NCBI RefSeq assembly: GCF_001999305.1
Contig: NZ_MLHQ01000010.1
Coordinates: 62,001 to 126,000, forward strand
Source: Rodentibacter myodis
GTDB lineage: Bacteria; Pseudomonadota; Gammaproteobacteria; Enterobacterales; Pasteurellaceae
DNA: 64,000 bases
Direction of reading: 5' to 3'
Shown here: piece by piece, positions 59,529 to 64,000 of the stretch
How the letters are laid out: each line of letters starts with the position of its first letter
Numbering within the stretch: position 1 is the stretch's first letter
Notes under the pieces: generated by a model
Seen by the model: the letters and a program-made list of their open reading frames with translations, nothing else
Databases searched by the model: none
Told to the model about the DNA's origin: nothing
Translations under genes and position numbers: made by a program

Positions 59529-60452
59529 TTACTCAACAATTTGCGTTGACACCATCACTTTTAATGTGCCTTTTAATACATTAGATGTGCCATTGATAAT
59601 ATCGGCCTCTAACATTTTCTTCGCGGCATACTCAAGAGAAGGTGGGACGAGTAGCACATTTGGTCGAATATTAAGTAACTTGCCTCCATCGCCTTTTAAT
59701 GATTTCATTTTCGCAATAACATCCATCAACACTTGTTCAGTGAGTTCTGAATCTTCTACACGGTGGGCTAACTGCCAGAATGCAAAACCGGCATTACCAC
59801 GCGCTCGAACACCCCACACATATTGATCTTCCATAAAGACCGTATCGGATTTAGACGGGTCAAATTTTGTTTCAATTTCAGGACGTGTGCGTTCTTGCCA
59901 AATCAGTGGCTTAATTGAATTCGTGGTATCTAACACGTAAAATGCCGGTTTACCTGCTGCGGTGCCTTTGGTAATGTTGCTTTGTGTCGTCTGATTACCT
60001 GTCCCATCAACTTCAGCATAGACAGGGTGGTCATCATCAAAAAAGTTTTGACCGTCATAGCAAAGCATTGATTTACCTTGTTTAAGTAAGCCAAACACTA
60101 AGTCGTCCGGCAATTCTGCGGCACTTTGCCCCATTTGTTTCACCATCGGACTAAATAAACCCACCTGATCATCTTCAATGTTTGTACGCGGAATGGCGAC
60201 GGTACTTTCAAAAAGTTTATTGGTGACTTGCATACCTTGGGCTTGCATTTTGCGTAAACGACGTTTACCCACCCATTCTTGGAGTTTTGGGAAATGACCT
60301 AACCAGCCATAAGTATTTGTTTCAGTGGAACTTGATACTTTCATTGCCACTTCCGCCCATTGTGGGGTTACCAAACTTAATCCGCCACTAAACTCTTTTT
60401 TAAAGGCTTGGTCGAGGGCATTTAAAAGTTCCGATTTTTTAAATTTATCCAT
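59529..60452 (-). CDS. Major head subunit (Mu gp34/T)
   Basis: 307 residues of the Mu major head subunit family: ALDQAFKKEFSGGL at the start, VSSSTETNTYGWLGHFPKLQEWVGKRRLRKM, IPRTNIEDDQVGLFSPM and YVWGVRARGNAGFAFWQLAHRV. Main capsid protein. Overlaps the protease stop by one base. Confidence 0.93.
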   Translation of the reverse strand: MDKFKKSELLNALDQAFKKEFSGGLSLVTPQWAEVAMKVSSSTETNTYGWLGHFPKLQEWVGKRRLRKMQAQGMQVTNKLFESTVAIPRTNIEDDQVGLFSPMVKQMGQSAAELPDDLVFGLLKQGKSMLCYDGQNFFDDDHPVYAEVDGTGNQTTQSNITKGTAAGKPAFYVLDTTNSIKPLIWQERTRPEIETKFDPSKSDTVFMEDQYVWGVRARGNAGFAFWQLAHRVEDSELTEQVLMDVIAKMKSLKGDGGKLLNIRPNVLLVPPSLEYAAKKMLEADIINGTSNVLKGTLKVMVSTQIVE

Positions 60453-61495
60453 TATTTTTGCTCCTTATAAGCAGTCATATATTCTTGTTCACTTAAACCT
60501 AGGGCTTTTGCAGCTGCAGCTTCACCTGCACTCAACGCAACCACTTTCTGATTCGGATCTTCTTTCGCCTGACTTTCACCGCCTAAAGCCTGATTTGGCG
60601 TTGCTACGGCTAAATAATCAGATAATGCGGTCACATCCGCTTTACCTAATTTTTCTGCCCAGTCTTTTTGCGAAGGCAATAAACGTCCATCCGAAAGTGC
60701 GGTTTGAATTAAATCTGCCACTTTGTCGTTTTGCACCTGTGCGGTCAATGCGGCTAATTTGTCTTGCACGTCTTTCATTACAGACACCTGCACATACTTT
60801 GTCGGGTCAGGTTCTGCGCCAACTTTGGCACTTAATGCAACGACCTCGTTGTCTTTTTCTTTTAACTTTTCATACACATCACTTAATGCCACCGGGCTAT
60901 CGCCTTTTGCGGCAGAAAGTGCGGTCAGTTTTTGTTTCATTTCGTCTTCGGTCGCTTGTGGTGTACCGAATAATTGACGTAATAACTCCAACATAGAATT
61001 ATCCTTTTTTTGCTGTTGATTAAATCGGGATGAAAAGGCAATCGCCTCTGCCAAATCGTGACAAGCCGGACGGTTGGTGAGAGCGGCATTTAGCACCTTT
61101 GTGACTTTGCCGTCTTTAGCGCTTAAAAACATCGGCGAAATATACCGGTATTCACCGTCTTGAATTTGTTGATGGGCTTTTTTTGTCCAATCCACATCGA
61201 CAAAAATCCCTTCGCCGGAAATATATTCCGCCTTTTCCATCCACCCTGCGGCAGGATTGGGTTTGCCGTTTGTTTCGATAAAGAGTGTTTGATGTTCGTA
61301 GTCAATCATCAGCTTAATCTTTAACTGATTAATTTCTTCAGCTAAAGCGTAGCCGTTACTGTCATCTACATACCAGCCTCCTGCACCTTCGGTGCGTTCA
61401 TCTTGCGGATAAAAACGACCAAAGGGGAATAACTGAATACGCCCGTTTGTTTTTTTATCTAGCTCGAAACTTAATGCAATCGGCGTGAGATTCAT
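60452..61495 (-). CDS. Head maturation protease/scaffold (Mu gp32/I)
   Basis: 347 residues. The N-terminal protease part (LTPIALSFELDKKTNGRIQLFPFGRFYPQDERT, LMIDYEHQTLF with candidate catalytic His) is followed by a long helical scaffold-like C-terminal region (DVYEKLKEKDNEVVALSAKVG). As in Mu, a shorter scaffold form could start internally. Preceded by a 242-nt gap with phased TTTTAAAA elements. Confidence 0.87.
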   Translation of the reverse strand: MNLTPIALSFELDKKTNGRIQLFPFGRFYPQDERTEGAGGWYVDDSNGYALAEEINQLKIKLMIDYEHQTLFIETNGKPNPAAGWMEKAEYISGEGIFVDVDWTKKAHQQIQDGEYRYISPMFLSAKDGKVTKVLNAALTNRPACHDLAEAIAFSSRFNQQQKKDNSMLELLRQLFGTPQATEDEMKQKLTALSAAKGDSPVALSDVYEKLKEKDNEVVALSAKVGAEPDPTKYVQVSVMKDVQDKLAALTAQVQNDKVADLIQTALSDGRLLPSQKDWAEKLGKADVTALSDYLAVATPNQALGGESQAKEDPNQKVVALSAGEAAAAKALGLSEQEYMTAYKEQK

Positions 61496-61700
61496 CGTTT
61501 GTTATCCTCGTTCTTTAATAGCGGATAACAGAATAACGGAAAGGATAAAATGAAAAGAGAGGAGAGAGTTCCACACGTTCCACTTTGTGTGAAAAATAAA
61601 AAGAGAAGAGATTTTTACCTCAAACCCATTTTAAAACGTTTTAAAACCGCTTTAAATTGTTTTAAAAAATAAAGGACGAAAAATGATACCCATAAAAAAG
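61496..61700 (-). other. Gap upstream of the head protease with four phased TTTTAAAA elements
   Basis: No credible gene. TTTTAAAA or TTTAAA centres lie at 61632.5, 61642.5, 61653.5 and 61663.5, spaced 10, 11 and 10 bp, one helical turn each. Located 130-165 nt upstream of the gp32 start, just beyond the terminator of the preceding transcript, so probably a promoter or control region for the head genes. Confidence 0.55.
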
Positions 61701-61734
61701 AAAATCGCCCTGTGTGCGATTAAGGGCGATTTTT
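61701..61734 (-). terminator. Terminator after gp31
   Basis: AAAATCGCCCT / AGGGCGATTTT with an 11-nt loop; on the minus strand it is followed by CTTTTTTATG. It separates the gp29-31 transcript from gp32 onwards. Confidence 0.8.
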
Positions 61735-61737
61735 GAT

Positions 61738-62223
61738 TTATTTCATCAGGCTTTGAAAATAACTTTGCACATCATCTAAAATATCCGCTTCATCTTGCGG
61801 GGTTAAAACAAGGAAAGGGCGTGCCTGAATTTTGCTGCCGGGGTGATCTACCGACTTGCGCACAATACCATTAAATGCCAACCCTTTTTTTGTTACTGGC
61901 TTGATTTTATGCGGTTTGGTTTCTCCGCCAAAATGATGAATAGCCGCATACACTAAATTTGTGCCAACTTGTGCTTCATCATTGTCCCAACGGGCGTGAA
62001 TACTATTACGTAATGCACCGCTGTCAATCAGGGGCGAACCACCCGGACGACTTTTTACGCCAAGCCATTTCGGGCGACCACCGGCTTCAAAGTTCTGATC
62101 TACCGCACTTTGCATTGTACCGGCAATCGTGCGCATTAACGGAACATTATAACGAATGCCTTCTGCCACCCGTTCTAACAGTGCCACCACTTCTTTTTCA
62201 TTGTTGATTTTTATTTCAATCAT
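61738..62223 (-). CDS. Virion morphogenesis protein (Mu gp31/G)
   Basis: 161 residues from MIEIKINNEKEVVALL at 62223, with AAGGA 10 nt upstream; the frame extends 7 codons to a GTG inside the RNA-like element. Phage virion morphogenesis family (QNFEAGGRPKWLGV, GGSPLIDSGALRNSIHARWDND, YAAIHHFGG). Tail completion or head-tail joining role in Mu (gpG). Confidence 0.88.
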   Translation of the reverse strand: MIEIKINNEKEVVALLERVAEGIRYNVPLMRTIAGTMQSAVDQNFEAGGRPKWLGVKSRPGGSPLIDSGALRNSIHARWDNDEAQVGTNLVYAAIHHFGGETKPHKIKPVTKKGLAFNGIVRKSVDHPGSKIQARPFLVLTPQDEADILDDVQSYFQSLMK

Positions 62224-62239
62224 CGTTATATTGTCCTTT

Positions 62240-62334
62240 GCCACTAGAAAAGCGATGAATCTCGAGGATCGCGGACGATAGGTTGAAAGAGTACCTTGGA
62301 TTGTGTGTAGGTGGTTCGAGCCCTACCTAGTGGC
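62240..62334 (+). ncRNA. tRNA-like structured element between gp31 and gp30
   Basis: GCCACTAG at 62240-62247 pairs perfectly with CTAGTGGC at 62327-62334, closing a 95-nt element like a tRNA acceptor stem. Just before the 3' arm is a GGTTCGAGCC stretch like a T-loop, within GTAGG/CCTAC; a GCGAT/ATCGC stem lies where a D-arm would be. No good 5-7-5 anticodon arm or CCA is visible, so it is not a standard tRNA. It is antisense to the late transcript and fills almost the whole gap. Confidence 0.45.
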
Positions 62335-62335
62335 G

Positions 62336-63610
62336 TTATTTAAATGCCTTTTTCCATTGTTTTTCACTCACAAAACGAACAGATTGCATAAATATTTCGT
62401 TTTCTTTTCTAAGCACTTTCAACACTGCAACTATTTTTTTACCCTCAATTTGTTTATAAAACTGATACCCAAATTCATCCGGTATGACTTTGTCAGGTTT
62501 ATTAATAACATCAGGTAATAGCGCATATTCTTCAAGCCCAAATCCCTGCCCATCACGGCTATTAAATTGTTTAATGAGTGTATCATCCGACAACCACACC
62601 GTTGCCGTTTCACTCATTAATGCCTTTTTATCGGTAGCATTTAATACACCGGCCGCAAATTTATATTCACGGCGAAGTTGATTTCGCACCGCCGTTAAAT
62701 CGTCCGAGGTCAGTTTCTCGCTTAAATTTAGTCGTTGTTTAGCTTGTTTAAATTCGTTTTCAAACTGCTTAAAATCAAATTTAAACCCCTCACCGCCCAT
62801 TTCACGTTTGGCAAACTGATACGCTAAGGCTTCCGGATATAAATCTAAGTTCGGTTTATAAGTGGTGCGTCCCACGTTGTAATCAAACCCACGGTCTGTG
62901 ACCACCCATTTGTCATCTGACACCTTAAATGCGGTGGTTTTTTCCGTTTGAGTCGCATTGATTTTGCGATTGTACTCAATCAAGCGTTCTTGGCTTTCGC
63001 CGACCACAAGATGACGCCGCGCAATATCCCGCTCGGCAAGGGCAATCACCGAGCAACGACAATTAAAGCCATTCGGGGGATAAAACACATTCCAAAATGG
63101 GTCATCATAACGATACACTAATCCGCTCATCGCCGAATGGCTTGGGCGGGTTCTGTCATCATTAACCGCCGAATATTGCCAATAAGGGCGGCTGTCGGCA
63201 TTATCCCGCATTTGTTGATAACGCTCGCTCGAATATGCCGCCTGCATATTGGTGCGATAAATGGTCTCTAACCGCCGTGGCGTACCAAAATATTCACCGG
63301 TTTTTGGATCAGCCAGTAAATAGCCTTTATCGTAACCGGCAATCCAACCTTTCTTTTTAAAATGCTCAAAAATGCCTTTTTTCCACTCGCCGAAAGATTG
63401 TCCTTGTTGCTGTGCTTCAATCAGTGATTGGTAAATATCTTTCGTCATTTCAAGACTTGAAAGATTGGCAATACGTGTTGCTTTTGCCCGTGCGCTGTCC
63501 ATCAAGCCTTTTTCATCAATATGATCTAAAAAGGCTTTTTTACTTTTCAAAAATTCAATGGCTTTTTTCGGCGGTAAGCCTAATGCAAAACTAAGGTTTC
63601 GTTTTGGCAT
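62336..63610 (-). CDS. Head morphogenesis protein F (Mu gp30) with C-terminal PBECR-like nuclease domain
   Basis: 424 residues from MPKRNLSFALGLPP at 63610, with GGAGTGTCC upstream; the frame starts 4 codons earlier within that RBS. The phage Mu F-like domain spans about 60-240, with YWQYSAVNDDRTRPSHSAM and the FNCRCSVIAL cysteines. The C-terminal part (about 300-424: ATVWLSDDTLIKQFNSRDGQGFGLEEYALLPDVI) looks like the PBECR (barnase-EndoU-colicin E5/D-RelE-like) nuclease domains found on phage head proteins. Confidence 0.85.
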   Translation of the reverse strand: MPKRNLSFALGLPPKKAIEFLKSKKAFLDHIDEKGLMDSARAKATRIANLSSLEMTKDIYQSLIEAQQQGQSFGEWKKGIFEHFKKKGWIAGYDKGYLLADPKTGEYFGTPRRLETIYRTNMQAAYSSERYQQMRDNADSRPYWQYSAVNDDRTRPSHSAMSGLVYRYDDPFWNVFYPPNGFNCRCSVIALAERDIARRHLVVGESQERLIEYNRKINATQTEKTTAFKVSDDKWVVTDRGFDYNVGRTTYKPNLDLYPEALAYQFAKREMGGEGFKFDFKQFENEFKQAKQRLNLSEKLTSDDLTAVRNQLRREYKFAAGVLNATDKKALMSETATVWLSDDTLIKQFNSRDGQGFGLEEYALLPDVINKPDKVIPDEFGYQFYKQIEGKKIVAVLKVLRKENEIFMQSVRFVSEKQWKKAFK

Positions 63611-64000
63611 TGGACACTCCAAGCAGTTCGGCTAAAAACACCGCACGGGTTAAATACTCGTGATGGGCTTTTGAGGTTAATTCCGGATAAAGGGTTGCAA
63701 GTTTTTCCTGCGCTTCTTCATAAGAATGACAAGACAACATCACCCGCACCGCTTTTTGTACCATTGGATCAAGTTGTTGATTAAAATCCACCTGTTCCAA
63801 GGCTTCGTCTAAACTTTCATCCAACCACGCCTGCTCATCCCTTTCCTCTGATGTTTTCGACAATGCGACCACTTTTTTACCCAAACACCCGTCACACTGA
63901 CAACCGACCACGTGGGCGGCAGAAGATTGAGAAGAAAGTGCGGTGGTTTTTTTCGGTGTTTTTTCTTCGTTTAAATCGGTTTTAACTGCGCTTTGAAAAG
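63591..64000 (-). CDS. Portal-type protein (Mu gp29, DUF935), C-terminal part
   Basis: The frame is open to the window edge; about 136 C-terminal residues are seen. The end (LDPMVQKAVRVMLSCHSYEEAQEKLATLYPELTS) fits the C-terminus of DUF935 portal proteins, and the segment before it holds a Cys cluster CQCDGCLGKK. It overlaps gp30 by 20 nt. The order gp29, gp30, gp31 is that of Mu. Confidence 0.8.
   Translation of the reverse strand, partial: FQSAVKTDLNEEKTPKKTTALSSQSSAAHVVGCQCDGCLGKKVVALSKTSEERDEQAWLDESLDEALEQVDFNQQLDPMVQKAVRVMLSCHSYEEAQEKLATLYPELTSKAHHEYLTRAVFLAELLGVSNAKTKP

Larger units (their letters stand above)
42152..64000 (-). mobile_element. Mu-like prophage integrated at tRNA-Ser, partial (extends past the window)
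   Basis: From the tRNA rightwards every gene is on the minus strand: tyrosine integrase, adenine methyltransferase, Com-like protein, NlpC/P60-like protein, tail fibre genes, then baseplate, tail and head genes in reversed Mu order down to the gp29 portal. Thus the right half of a Mu-type genome is joined to an integrase instead of ending in Mu R-end sites. All structural frames are intact, so it may be functional. The other end, with the replication/transposition or repressor genes and attR, is beyond base 64000. The exact attL core cannot be set without attR. Confidence 0.9.

Noticed and set aside
61684-61737. 17-codon plus-strand frame starting MIPIKKKI with an RBS-like AAAGGA
   Set aside because: It coincides with the gp31 terminator stem and is antisense to the operon, so it is most likely fortuitous.
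62224-62244. GTG start for gp31 inside the RNA-like element
   Set aside because: The ATG at 62223 has an AAGGA upstream, and the extra seven codons do not match the family start.
62240-62334. A standard functional tRNA
   Set aside because: No 5-7-5 anticodon arm, irregular T-stem and no CCA; kept only as a tRNA-like element.

Overview
The window is a chromosomal segment of a Pasteurellaceae bacterium. The 9-mer AAGTGCGGT (or ACCGCACTT) recurs every kilobase or so on both strands; this is the Haemophilus influenzae-type DNA uptake signal (USS). Base composition is AT-rich, and the housekeeping genes read closest to Haemophilus/Aggregatibacter. I cannot fix the species from the sequence alone.

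Region 1 (1-5139): a response regulator of QseB type (3' end cut by the window edge) and ygiW, with a CTTAA-N6-CTTAA box upstream; thrS; then a hipBA persistence/toxin-antitoxin operon with four TATCC-N8-GGATA-like operators spaced exactly 28 bp apart.

Region 2 (5140-13403): tryptophan biosynthesis in two blocks, trpE-trpG-tautomerase-like-trpD-trpCF behind a promoter with a TrpR-type operator, then ydfG-trpB-trpA behind a 236-nt leader.

Region 3 (13404-19083): a type I secretion operon on the minus strand (TolC, ABC exporter, HlyD). Its apparent substrate, an RTX/LapA-like adhesin, survives only as a decayed C-terminal pseudogene. A tRNA-Leu(CAA) follows.

Region 4 (19084-42151): a small membrane-protein ORF, fnr, uspE, a DUF4198 protein, topA, a LysR regulator, smrB/prmB, cysB-rluB-yciO, a lipoprotein coupled to sucCD, sucAB, an unusually long ComEA-like protein, a candidate CRP-linked small RNA, mdh, argR-yfcH and yccA.

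Region 5 (42152-64000 and beyond): a Mu-like prophage in tRNA-Ser(UGA), all genes on the minus strand and running off the right edge. Head, tail and baseplate genes follow phage Mu order (gp29 to gp50). The genome end next to the tRNA carries a tyrosine integrase, and the coding frame of that integrase runs through the whole tRNA gene in antisense. At the position of Mu com-mom there is a Com-like zinc finger followed by a D12-class adenine methyltransferase. The start codon of the methyltransferase lies inside a perfect 8-bp hairpin, which looks like the Mu translational switch re-used on a different DNA-modification enzyme. Other notable prophage features are a classical A AAA AAG frameshift site in the tail chaperone gene, a tRNA-like RNA between the gp30 and gp31 homologues, a PBECR-like nuclease domain on the head morphogenesis protein, a secreted protein inside the tail operon, and helically phased TTTAAA arrays at three gene boundaries.
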